Below, piece by piece: positions 11,171-21,661 of a stretch of 64,000 bases of DNA; positions within the stretch are counted from its first letter, which is position 1, and each line of letters begins with the position of its first letter. The notes below the pieces were generated by a model that saw nothing but the letters and a program-made list of their open reading frames with translations, was not told the DNA's origin and searched no databases. The DNA lies in contig NC_069662.1 of assembly GCF_027244095.1 (NCBI RefSeq), positions 143,424,294-143,488,293 on the forward strand, written 5' to 3'. The stretch is from Hemicordylus capensis. Taxonomy: Eukaryota; Chordata; Lepidosauria; Squamata; Cordylidae. The position numbers were made by a program, and so were the translations under genes.

Positions 11171-12042
11171 CTGTAAGGGGAAACTGATTAGATTTCTGAT
11201 TTCCCTTCCCGCTGACCTGCCAATGTTCTTCTGTTCCCCACCACCACCAGAATTGCCACCCCATAATCAGTGGATACGCTGCCTGTCTCCCCATCTCCAG
11301 ATAAGCCCAGACACATTATAAAGACTCACCTAGGGCTAATTAAAACAGAAGCCATACGATTAAGTACCCACCCACATGCGAATTCTTGGGCCAGGAAACC
11401 TGCTCCTCACCCTCGCTGTCCCCTGAAGTGGCTCCCTCAAAGGGGTGACCCCCTTTGGTGTCATCCCTTCGGTGGCAACCCCTCTGGTGGCAGACCCTTC
11501 ACCACTGGCAGTAATCCTAAATAGCCCAGAGAAGGCTGCTCTGGGCAGATTGATTCCAGGGAAACTGCCGAATCACCCCTACAGGCCCCCGTCCAAGACT
11601 CCCCACAGCACAGCAGCCAGTCGTAGGGGGCATACAGCAAACAGTGGGAGGCACAAGCAGGCAGGCAGGCACCCAGACTCTCACCCTGGGGTTTGCCTGG
11701 GAGGTTGATGTTCCTCTCCCTCTCCTGCAGGCTTCTGGAGTGAAATGATTCTGGAGAATCATTTCAGGGAGTGGCAGCAGAGACTAAGCAAAGTATTTGC
11801 ATTATTTTATTTCATTGCTCAATGAACTCATTGTTTGAAGTGTGGTCTTCCCACAGCATGAGCCACTACAAATAAAACCATCTTCCACAGAAGTATCATT
11901 TGATTTCCTCATAACCATGCAATGAACTTCCCTTTATTTTTTGTTAGTTAACTGAAAGTCTATCAACAATAAGGAAGTCAAACAACACTATGTTGCGGCT
12001 GGTGTGTTGTAGTTGCTAAGGCTAAGACCTGGGAAGACTATA
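11171..12042. other. No gene seen; possible LINE 5' region
   Basis: The first 600 bases are GC-rich and continue upstream of a minus-strand L2 endonuclease start, so they may be its 5' UTR or ORF1 remnant. I cannot assign a frame. From about 11770 the DNA is AT-rich and shows nothing I recognise. Confidence 0.4.
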
Positions 12043-12150
12043 GTTCAAACCAGGGCCAGTCGGGGGTGGGTGGTGGCCTGCATGGCAGAAGGGCCATTTG
12101 GCTTGGGCCTCAAGCTCAAAGAGGGCCTCAAATCTATACACTTGTAATTT

Positions 12151-12698
12151 TAGGAACATAGGAAGCTGCCATATACCGGTTCAGACCATTGGTCTATCTA
12201 GCTCGGTATTTCTACACAGATTAGCAGCGACTTCTCCAAGGTTGAAGGCAGGAGTGTCTCTCAGCCCTATCTTGGCGAGGCCAGGGAGGGAACTTGGATC
12301 TTTCTGCTCTTCCCAGAGCAGCTCCATCCCTTGAGGGGAAGATCATACAGTGCTCTCATATAGTCTTCCATTCAAATGCAACGAGGGCAGACCCCCACCT
12401 AGCAAAGGGGACAATTAATGCTTGCTACCATAAGACCATGCCCACCTTAAGTGGTGCAGCGGGGAAATGCTAGACTAACAAGCAGTAGGTTGCCGGTTCT
12501 AATCTCTGCTGGTACTATATTGGGCAGCAGCGATATAGGAATATGCTGAAAGGCATCATCTCATACTGTGCGGGAGGAAGCAATGGTAAACCCCTTCTAT
12601 ATTCTATAAAAGGAAACCACAGGGCTCTGTGGGTGCCAGGAGTCAAAGTCAACTTGATGGCACACTTTACCTTTACCACAAGATCAGCTCTCCTCCCA
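12151..12698 (-). repeat. 5S rRNA-headed SINE, split by a Sauria SINE
   Basis: On the minus strand the head has the 5S-like core 'gggcagac..' / 'atggaagact' and the tail ends '...gcagcttcctatgttccta'. It is split between 12438 and 12675. Confidence 0.75.
12439..12674 (+). repeat. Sauria SINE with visible target-site duplication
   Basis: Has the tRNA-like head with B-box-like 'ggttctaatctctgctgg', the body 'gatataggaatatgctgaaaggc' and the Bov-B-like end 'ggcacactttacctttac'. Flanked by ACCATAAGACCA (12427-12438) and ACCACAAGATCA (12675-12686), a diverged 12-bp duplication. Confidence 0.85.
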
Positions 12699-13314
12699 TA
12701 GACCAGCTCTATTCCCCACCCCCGCTTTTTTGCATTTGATATGTTCTGCAATTTGTTTTTCATGCACATTCCTATTGGACCAAAAATGGTAGGGGGCCTA
12801 AAAAATTGGAAGTGGTCTGGGCCTGGGTTCATACCTTGTGGGTTACAGAATGTTGGAAAGTATAGAAGTGGATGAATCAAGATTGAGCTGTCACACTGTA
12901 GGATCACTGGCCTTCACAGACTGAGAGCAAATTCCTTAATCTGTAGGGATATATTATGCAAATAAGACATGCCTAGCAATGTATATCCCTCCTCTCACTG
13001 AAAGCACTCTCAAGGTCCTGGAATTGCTAGGTGATGATGTTTATCTCCACGCCATGTAAAGCTGTGAATTCTCACTGGCCACATCGCTCTTTGGGCCACC
13101 GCTCCAGATGCCCCTTGAAAAGCTGGGAACCAAATCAGGGCAAGTCCCTCTTTCTACCCCTCCCCCATAATTCAGCATTCAGTTATTTTATTACTAATAT
13201 CCTGTGTGTGGGCTATAATCTAATAGCACGGCACTCCCCGATGTGCATGTGCTGAAGGATAAATCTCGGTTATCTGGTGTAAAAGATAATGCATGGAGCT
13301 GATAGTACCTAATA

Positions 13315-13546
13315 GTAAGGTAAAGTGTGCCATCGAGTCAATTTTGACTCCTGGCACCCACAGAGCCCTGTGGTTTTCTTTGGTAGAATACAGGAGGGGT
13401 GTACCATTGCCTCCTCCCACACAGTGTGAGATGATGCCTTTCAGCATCTTCCTACATTGCTGCTGCCCAATATTGCATCAGTGGGGATTTGAACTGGCAA
13501 CCTTCTGCTTGTTAGTAAATCATTTCCCCGTTGCACCACTTAAGGT
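13315..13546 (-). repeat. Sauria SINE
   Basis: A full-length reverse copy: it starts with 'ggtaaagtgtgccatcgagtc' and ends with 'ttccccgttgcaccacttaag' (the tRNA-like head in reverse). Confidence 0.88.
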
Positions 13547-13565
13547 GACCATGTAATAGTAGTCA

Positions 13566-13875
13566 TCATAAAAACATAAGGAAGACCCTACTGGGTTGGA
13601 CTAGGAGTCCATCTAGTCCAGCATCCTGTTTCTAACAGGGCCAACCAGATGCTTCCAGGATGCCCACAAGAAAGGCACAAAAGTAACAGCCTGCCTCCAT
13701 GGTTCCCCCTCTAGCAACTTTTGTTCAGAGCTACACAGACAGACCCTGAACTGGGAAGCTCCACTTAACCACCATGCCTAATGGCTTTTAATAGACCTGA
13801 CTTCTATGAATTTGTCTCATCCCTTTTTAAAGCCATTTGTGCCTGTGGCCAGTGCTGCATCCTATGGCAAGGTTT
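13566..13875 (-). repeat. CR1 LINE 3' UTR fragment, a different subfamily
   Basis: 'ctagtccagcatcctgtttctaacagggccaaccagatgc' is the CR1-type 3' end in reverse. The rest differs from the CR1 copy at 3462, so it is another subfamily. A CA-rich microsatellite follows at about 13884-13910. Confidence 0.6.
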
Positions 13876-13992
13876 TCAATACGCACACACGCACGTGTGC
13901 ACACACATAATTAATGTATACAACTGACATTTTTATTGTTACCTATCTCAACCCCAAGATCTCTTTCCTAGTTAGTCACATATTAATGCATA

Positions 13993-14290
13993 CAAGCCGA
14001 CCCCGCACAGAGCATCTGTTCGCTCTTTGGGGCCGGCTACCTCTCTCTCTCTCCACCCCCCCGTCTCTGGTGGGGCCGAGTGCGGCGGCCGCCGCCTGCG
14101 GGCCGAGTGCAGCTGCCGCCGCCTGCGGACCGAGTGCAGCGCCGAGTGTGGCCGCCGCCAGCCACCGCAGTCTGGCCGGGCCCGCCAGCCACCGCCTCGC
14201 CTCCGCAGCCGGGCCCGGCCAGTCCTGCCGCCTCGCCTCTGCAGCCAGGCCAGGCCTGCCGCCTTGCCTCCGCGACCACGGCCCTTTTCT
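13993..14290 (-). mobile_element. Helitron, 3' part (5' end not found)
   Basis: In reverse the end reads cagatgctctgtgcggggtc then ggCTTG|T, nearly the same terminus as the three complete copies at 35388, 50156 and 61872 (which have CTAG|T). Inward is a GC-rich body with a tandem of about 29 bp ('ccgagtgcagctgccgccgcctgcgg' type, about 14077-14160). Long frames here are compositional artefacts. The 5' terminus motif is absent, so this copy is truncated. Confidence 0.6.
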
Positions 14291-14414
14291 ACTCACTCAG
14301 CACCCTGCCCAAGCCCTCAGGAGGCATTGGATTTCTCCAGAATTTGCTGGGAGTTTTCCTTTTCAAAAATGCCACTAGCAAATCTTGGCAACATTCAGAG
14401 TATGAATACGAATA

Positions 14415-14665
14415 TGACAAATATTTATATACTGCTTGTCACCAAAAGTTCCCAAAGTGGTTTACATAGATACAAATAAATAAGTAAAATGGCCCCCTAT
14501 CCCCAAAGGGCTCACAATCTAAAAAAGAAACATAAGATAGACACCAGCGACAGCCACTGGAAGGATGCTGTGCTGGGGATGGATGGGGCCAGCTGATCTC
14601 CATTTGCTAAATAAAGGGCATCATCACTTTTAAAAGGTGCCTCTTTGCTCAGTTAGCAGGGGATA
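14415..14665 (-). repeat. LINE 3'-tail repeat, family X
   Basis: Has 'tatactgcttgtcaccaaaag', 'ccccaaagggctcacaatc' and 'ggatgctgtgctggggatgg', the reverse of the copies at 30086 and 38436. Confidence 0.65.
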
Positions 14666-15226
14666 TCTAGAGGATGAGGGGGAAAGTGGGGGATATGGTG
14701 GACTGACACGTCTTCTGGATATCTCTTTTACTAACAAGCAAACAAGCAAGCAGCCCCACCCCTTCCCTCTTCTGGGACTTTAAAATAGCACTCTAAAATA
14801 AACTGTTAGGGTCTTGCCCAAGCTAGTTCCTTCTCTCCCACATCCTCTATTTTCTTGTGCTTTCCCCATCTGACACTTTCAACATTTTTGTGTCTCAAAT
14901 GTAAACTTGTGCTTTCGACCACTGTCTTACTCATGGACTCACACAGCCTGCCTGACACCTGCTTCCCTTTATCCTTCGTGTCAGATTTGGAGATTCCCAG
15001 AATTGAACCGGGGGTCTTCTGCAGGCCAAATAGATCCTCTTCTATTGAGCAATGGCCTCAAAATAGGGGAGGACTGGAAATCAACAGCCATCTACAAATC
15101 CACTTGCTGGCTGGCCAGTGGTGAATGCCCACAGCCCTCAGGCGAGCAGGACACCCAGCACCACACAGATCTCCTCACCACAGGCAGGTGTGGAGCCACC
15201 ATTGGGTGAATGGGTTCAAAGAATCC
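14666..15226. other. No gene or recognised repeat seen
   Basis: Mixed sequence with short open frames only. Nothing matches a family I know. Confidence 0.5.
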
Positions 15227-15390
15227 AGGCCGCCACCAATCAGGGGCCGTGAACATGGCCCCGTTTGAGAGGGAGACCCCCCCACATCTGACATCAGATG
15301 CGGGGGCGTGGCTAGCCAGCCCCCTGCATATGATGTCAGATGGGGGTGCTGGCTGCCGCCAGCCTCCCTACACTCCTGACCACAGGTCTA
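15227..15390. repeat. Repeat with TCTGACATCAGA palindromes
   Basis: Contains 'catctgacatcagatg' followed by 'cgggggcgtggctagcc' and a second 'gatgtcagat'. The same order occurs at 54181-54300 next to the palindrome array and in part at 10078, so it is a dispersed element. Confidence 0.45.
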
Positions 15391-16399
15391 ATTTCTACTG
15401 CCATTTCTGAGAAGGTAAGAAACAGCAGGAACTCTTTGTGAAAGTAGGAGAGGGCTCCATCTCCTAGGGACTATGTCAGAAGACCCACTTCTCTCCTAAA
15501 CCCTCTGCCTGTGTGCCAGAAAAGGATCTGAAGGTACGCTTTAGCAATCATACTGCAATATTTGGTTGCAGAGGATGGAAAGACAAGCTGTGTTTTTCTG
15601 TAAATTATTCTCTAGGAGCCAGGAGTTTGGTTGGCACAGTTGAATTTAAAAAGCAGCTTAAAAGACAGGACATTGTTCTTAAAGCACACTGCCTTGGAAG
15701 AGGACTTTGAACCGATTACTGAAATCAGCAAAAATTACCTGTAACTGCAAGTCCTCAGATCCTCCCTCTATAATGAACTGATATAAGTGCATTTGAATGG
15801 TCACCTTTTAAAGTAAAACAACACAATACAGGATTCAACAGGATACACTTGTTGGAGATGGGCTTTATTTCTATCTCATTGGAATGCTAATTTCAAGGCA
15901 GAATAGCATCTTACAAGTATGGGCCCACAAGAAAATGTTGCAATATATGCCTGGCATGCAAGTGTTGTCTGAGCCTGTGGCTGACCATGGTAAAAAGTTA
16001 GCAATAAAGACATGAGTCCCTGCTCTAACTGGAGTCTTACTTCATGTGGTGATGGAAAAGGATTGAGGAATAGGCTGTAGTTATTATTCATTCATTCATT
16101 CATTCAATTTTTATACCACCCTACCAAAATGACTCATGGTGAATATTGTTAGTTTATTGTGAGCACGCTTGTACATATATACGTACATACAATGATTAGC
16201 AGATTAACAGATTCAGTGAACAACTTCCCCCTCCATTCTTTAGGAGAGTCCACACAGACCCTCATAAAGAACAGACTCTTGTTTTTATGTTGTTTGGCCA
16301 CATCAAGAGCTTAAATGTATCAAAACCCTTTCCTCACAGAAACACAAAGATGTAAAATGGCTAGTGAGAAAATAAAAGGATTTTAGACACCTTTCCCCC
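15391..16399. other. No gene seen; short LINE tail at about 16083-16145
   Basis: Mostly unrecognised. At 16083 a (cattc)n-like run is followed by 'aatttttataccaccctaccaaaatgactca', a LINE 3' terminus in reverse without a body. Confidence 0.45.
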
Positions 16400-17491
16400 T
16401 GTGGTGTATTGGTATGTGGAAATTATTCCTTTCCTGACTCAGGTCAGGTTAATGATTAATCTCCCTGACCAGTCAAAACCAGTTCTGCAGCATGAGGGAA
16501 GGCTCTAGTGCTGAGTCATCCCTTTCCTGTGATCTGAGAAGCAGACTGGCTGGATTAAAAATCTTTAACTTTCAAGACCTGAAGTTAAGAAAAAGATTCT
16601 GGTAAACTCAGAAGTTCTGGTAAGTTAATCTCACTGCCACCAAGCACTCTATGGCTTCCCGAAGTCCAACTGTTGGACTAGAATGCTTTAGTCCAGAGTC
16701 TCTCTGTACTTGGATATTGGGCAAATACCAAAAATATACTCCCCCTTGCTAAGAGGCAAGAATAAAACCAATTGTTCTCCCAGGCATCTGCCAGCACGTG
16801 GAGTTAATTGTTAATTTGGCCAAGCTCTCCTTGAGATGTGAACCAGAGAAATCCCCCTTCTAGCCCTGCCTTTCTCCTGCTGGGTTAATAACCAACCCTT
16901 GGAGGCTTGTAAAAAAGGTAAAGAACAGGGGGGAAACCCCTTTTAATTAAAATTACTACAGACTAGTTCCATTTGAGGCTTTTAGCTCTTTAGATACACT
17001 TAAAAATACTTAGTTGGTTACAAGAATACTTCAAAAGGGCCCCGGTTGTCTGGGGTGGCACACGTTAAAATCTTAGTTACTCAGTTGCAAAGAACAGATA
17101 TTTGTAAATGCAAAGCACCACACAAAAAGCAAAATAAAACTCCTAATGCAAAGTCTGACTAAACAAACTTTTCCCTAGTCTAAATTCCCAAAGCCAAAGC
17201 CCTGGCTTCCTGCCCTTGAACTCACCAAACTCCTGATGAGAATCAAGCCTCCTGCAAGCCTGTCTTACAAGGATCTACAGTCATCCTGTTGCAGCAAAAC
17301 ATGATTGCTGCATGTCCTCCTCCATGCTCCCAGCACAGACTTCCTTTCTTCTTCCCAGAATTCCCAGCAAAAGCTCTCTAGGTCCACCCACCAGGTGTAC
17401 TGATGTGTTGCCCTGGAGTTCACCAGCCTGTCAGTCAAGACAAGGGTTCACTTCCTGTTAACGCTTTAGGGCTGGGAGATTGGTCACTACA
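16400..17491 (-). mobile_element. Solo LTR of an LTR retroelement, fossil
   Basis: About 1.09 kb, starting TGTAGTGACCA and ending ...ACACCACA on the minus strand, flanked by GGGGG on both sides (a 5-bp duplication, though in a simple run). It clearly matches 52758-53752 along most of its length. No internal coding region is next to it, so it is a solo LTR. Whether ERV or Gypsy-like cannot be settled from the LTR alone. Divergence from its sister suggests an old insertion. Confidence 0.75.
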
Positions 17492-18955
17492 CCCCCCCCC
17501 CAAAGCAGAGAAGTATCATTCAAACAGAAATATCTTGCTTTTTGTGATCAAGTCTCCCTTACCACTGAGTTCTATTACTGTAGCTGTGCACACTGGGTTC
17601 TCTGCTAACTGCCTTTTTGAGTCTGTAAACATTCCACTTCATTGAGTTACATTTGAGCAATTTTGTTGGGCTTTTTGGCCCTTGAGATTCCTCCCTCCTT
17701 CATTTTTTTGTGAAACTGATGTATCTATGGAGTGCCCTGAGTCTGTCAGTACTTCCCTCTTGCCTGCAGATGCTTTGGTTATGTGTCTATTATGATCAGA
17801 ACATTTCCAGCTTTTTTGGAAATAGATACTTTGCTTTTACTTTTGCAAATTTATTGGGCATTCATTATATTTGCTTTAAATTTTATCTTATTTATTGTAA
17901 GCTGAACACTTGTATTTTTTATTTTTTATTTTCTGTTTGTATGTTATCCTCTTTTTTAGATGGAATTATTGTGTGGGGGGTGAGAGAAAGCAAGAGAGAG
18001 AGAATAATATGTGTCTTTTAATTTACAGTAAACCGTCACCTTGAAAACAAATGACAAACAGACACGTCAAGTGGATCATTTTCAGCTTGAAAACTTAATC
18101 TGCCACCAATACAAGCACTAAATCCATGCATAACATCACCCCACACAGATCATCCTTACACAATCCAAACTCCTGCTGTGTTGCAAGTACAAAACAAGAA
18201 CTAAGAATTCATAACCCAACTAGTTGCTCATAGCTTCAGTTTATGTATACAAACATATGTATATGCAAAATATTAAGAATTTAGTATGTAGGCATTCTGG
18301 AAGGCAATGACTCATTTTATAGATGGGAAACACTCCTGTCAAAAGTTTCTAGCCCAGAGGATGATTAATGAATGCATGACAGAGAGCTCAAAGATCATGC
18401 AAAGAATAACATTCATGGACGTGAGCCAAACCACAAATCAGGAGAATCCATCAGAGAACATCCCAAACCCATGCAAAGTAGAAGAGACCTGTAAAACTCC
18501 AACCTGTATATATATATTTTTTTACTTGTACAAGTCAAGTACAAGCATACTTGTTTGCTTAGTAGTGCAAACAATACAAGTGAGGTGAATCTTAAATTTT
18601 ACAGGACGAGTAAGCCTACACATAATCCCAAATGCAATATATAAGATTATTACTTCAATATGACCTCAAGATTAAAACAAAATTAAAACCAGTAATATTT
18701 GGTTAATACCCTCCAACATTGTACAGATGAAGATGCAGATACATTTGTAGCATCCCAGTCCTTTGAAGAAGGAGATGTTTTCAAATTTGTTTACATAGCA
18801 AAAAGAATGAGAAAATTGTTCATTGTCCCCAAAGGGCTCAAGAGCTAAATACCAAAGATCACTGCCGAAGCAGACACGATTATACCTTTCATTCACCCAT
18901 GAGCCTATCTATCCTTACATATCACACTCTTCATCAATGCATGCATGCACATGCC
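17492..18955. other. AT-rich stretch, no gene or repeat recognised
   Basis: Only short frames without family features. Nothing recognised. Confidence 0.5.
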
Positions 18956-19560
18956 ATAAGAACAGCCCTGCTGGATCAGGCCCAAGGCCCATCTAGTCCA
19001 GCATCCTGTTTCACACAGTGGCCCACGAGATGATGATGATGATGATGATTTATTCAATTTCTATACCGCCCTTCCAAAAATCACTCAGGGCGGTTTACAC
19101 AGAGAAATAGCAAACAAACAATTTCTTTCTCCACACCATGCATGATTTTATAGACCTCTATCATGTTTCCTGCAGTCATCTTTTTTTCTAAACTAAATAG
19201 CCCCAGGTGTTGTAGCCTTGCCTCATAAGAAAGGTGCTCTAGGCCCCTGATCATCTTGGTTGCCCTCTTCTGCATCTTTTCCAGTTCTACAATGTCCTTT
19301 TTTAGATGTGGTGACCAGAATTGTACACAGTACTCCAGGTGCGGCTGCAACATAGTTTTGTATAAGGGCGTTATAATATTAGCAGTTTTATTTTCAATCC
19401 CCTTCCTAATGATCACTAGCATGGAATTGGCTTTTTTCACAGCTGAGTTGACACTTTCAATGAGCTGTTCACCATGACCCCAAGATCCCCTCTCCTGGTC
19501 AGTCACCGACAGCACAGATCCCATCACATGCGTGTTGAGCCATACGCGTGTCGAGCCACA
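18956..19560 (-). mobile_element. CR1 LINE 3' part, with a short LINE-tail insert
   Basis: Minus-strand code gives GLEHLSYEARLQHLGLFSLE and NMIEVYKIMHGVEKE, then upstream YKTMLQPHLEYCVQFWSPHL. The 3' UTR motif is at 18956-19028. Between 19030 and 19118 lie (gat)n and another LINE tail ('ctataccgcccttccaaaaa'). Confidence 0.8.
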
Positions 19561-19569
19561 TGCATGCAC

Positions 19570-19612
19570 CTTCATAGGAACATAGGAAACTGCCTTATAC
19601 GGAGTCAGACCC
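19570..19612 (-). repeat. Tail fragment of a 5S-headed SINE
   Basis: 'ttcataggaacataggaaactgccttatac' is the tail only; the 5S-like head is absent. Confidence 0.5.
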
Positions 19613-19716
19613 ATCCATCTGCACCAACTACACCTATCTCTTTCTATAAAGCCTATGTGATTTAAATCCCACATGGGAGGATGGAATGGCACAGAGTGGC
19701 AGGAGATGTGCACACA

Positions 19717-19881
19717 AAGGGTGGGTTCAGACATTGCACCGAACCTTGGTTGCAGTTGAGCTCCATGCAATCTTCCTCAGCCCTGGGAGAGTGCACTCCC
19801 TGCTCCCATCCATGTGCGAGTGCCTTCTTCCTTTCTAGGTTAGGATATGCTGAGATTGGTTATGATGACATTCAAACCCAC
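19717..19881. mobile_element. Small MITE with inverted ends
   Basis: The left AGGGTGGGTTCAGACAT and the reversed right AGGGTGGGTTTGAATGTC match over most of 17 bases. About 165 bp, no coding. The superfamily is unclear because no target duplication is obvious. Confidence 0.45.
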
Positions 19882-20036
19882 CCTATTAAATAAGGACCAA
19901 TTTAGGCACAACAATCAGCCAGAGAAGAAGTAGCTGCAGAGAGCAGACCTTATCTACCAGGATAACCAGTAACTCTGGGACTGTAGAAGTGAGGAAAAAG
20001 GTATGATCTCTGCCATCGGTAAGATGATTACTGGAT

Positions 20037-20460
20037 TGTAGGGATGGGCAGAACATTGCTGAGTCGGAATGTTCTGCCTCAAAAAGGGCCAACCTCGGAG
20101 TGTCCCTGAATGTTCCGACCTCGGAACAGAATGCCCTTTGAATGAAGGGCCTGTTCTGAGTATGGAATAGAATGACCCCATCTCGAGTCAGAATGTTCTG
20201 ACTGTTCCGAGTGCCATTTTGGACTAAAAAATTGCGCTCTTCTGGCCTTTGTGCATGCATGACGGCTATTTGCGTGGTTAGTAACAGGAGCTCTGTTAGG
20301 AAGTTTGATTGATAATGCATGATGGAGAGGGGTGTGTCTTTATAAATGAATAAGACCACGGCAGTCATTTTTCCTTACAGCCCAAGGTAGGTTTACTCAA
20401 AAGCAAGCCCTATTAACTCCAATGGTCTTACTCCCAGGTAAAGGTGTGTAGAATGCAATC
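20037..20460. repeat. Unclassified dispersed repeats
   Basis: 20037-20250 is rich in short near-repeats of 'gaatgttctg' and 'tcggaatgttc' and begins 'agggatgggcagaacatt'. 20370-20460 ('actccaatggtcttactcccaggtaaa...gcaatctc') resembles the amniote repeat also found at 26268-26376. Families are not named. Confidence 0.35.
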
Positions 20461-21417
20461 TCATCACATCCCCCCCCCCAGGCCCCTCTCTCTGGGCTGT
20501 GTATTTCCTCCAGTCCTGAGTAGAATTGCATCAGATCACTAAACCTGCAAGCATTCATGTCATTAAGCAGCCTTAACCACAAACGTTGTGGTCAGTTCAT
20601 TTTTGAAGCCATTGCAGGACTGTCTATTGCAAATTAATAAATACAGTTTAGAGAGAAGAGGCAGGCAAACTGGGATCTACTGGGAGATCTCTAGGGGATT
20701 TGCTATAGATAGGCCTTTCTGGCCCCCAACAGTTCAACCATGTTGGTGGGTTGTGTTTTTGTGTTTGTTTGTTTTTACATTTCTATCCTGCTCATATTGG
20801 AACTTAGAATAAAACTGATTCAGAAATACCAAAGAAGGGCTTCTCCCATGCAAACCTTCATTAACTTGTGGAACTCACTGCTACAAGATCTGGCTTTCAC
20901 AGCTTGGAAGAAATGTATTATGTATGAGCATTAAAAAAATTGAAATATAAAGATATATTAAGGGGTGTCCAATGCAGAAACAGGTGTGTGTGTGTGCTGG
21001 ATCTCAGGAAGTCCAGTGTACTGGAAAAGTATTATTGTGCAACCAACAAGGGGGGAAAAGAATGTCCCAGCTTTCTAAGCATGCATAGAATGCCCCTTAG
21101 GGATGGTGATTGAAAGAAGGCCTGTAAAAGGTCTTGCAAAATCTGAAAGTCCAGACCAGAGCTAGGGTGGGAAGATCTGACTCCTCAATTCAATCCTTGA
21201 TACAGTTGTTTTCAACCCAAGCAATTCTTGTAAGAGGATTTGTGGTATCTCCTCTGGACCTCCTTAGATGAAGTGTTGAATAAGCATGGGGTTTCCCTCC
21301 TGAATCTGGCCTTTGGATTTGGTCTCTTCAGTCTTCACGTTACTAACTGCAAAAACCTGTGTGGCTTCTACACCTTTTTAAGTGCCAACGGTACCAATGT
21401 CATAGATTACCAAAGTC
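20461..21417. other. No gene seen
   Basis: Unrecognised sequence with a (tg)n run near 20983. Confidence 0.45.
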
Positions 21418-21512
21418 TTGTTTTTAATTTTTGTGTAAACCGCCTTGGGATTGTTTTAATGAAAGGCGTTATACAAATCTAACAATAAATAAATGAAATA
21501 AATAAGAATGAA
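21418..21512 (+). repeat. L2-type LINE 3' tail
   Basis: 'tgtaaaccgccttgggattg...aaaggcgttatacaaat' followed by (aaat)n-like A-rich tail. Confidence 0.65.
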
Positions 21513-21590
21513 TGACAGCAACTATCAGTTCATGTCATAATCACTGAAGGTCCTACAAAACAAGTAACACCCCTCCCCACTTTCATGAGC

Positions 21591-21661
21591 ATAGTGTAGC
21601 GGTTTGAGTGTTGGACTAGAACTGTGGAGGGCCGAGTTCGAATCCCCATTAGATAGACAGC
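21591..21661 (+). repeat. MIR-like CORE-SINE, head fragment
   Basis: 'tagtgtagcggtttgagtgttggactagaac' and 'gagttcgaatccccatt' are the tRNA-like head; the core is missing and an L2 starts at once. Confidence 0.55.

Larger units (their letters stand above)
12051..12826. mobile_element. hAT-like element carrying a nested SINE stack
   Basis: The left end CAGGGCCAG follows GTTCAAAC (12043-12050). The right end, ...CTGGGCCTGG, is followed by GTTCATAC (12827-12834), a 7-of-8 match that fits an 8-bp hAT target duplication. Own sequence is about 12051-12150 and 12700-12826. The middle is a 5S-headed SINE, itself split by a Sauria SINE. The terminal repeats are short, so the call is moderate. Confidence 0.5.

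Noticed and set aside
13976-14479. Several 80-150 residue frames
   Set aside because: Composition-driven frames in a Helitron-type GC-rich body.
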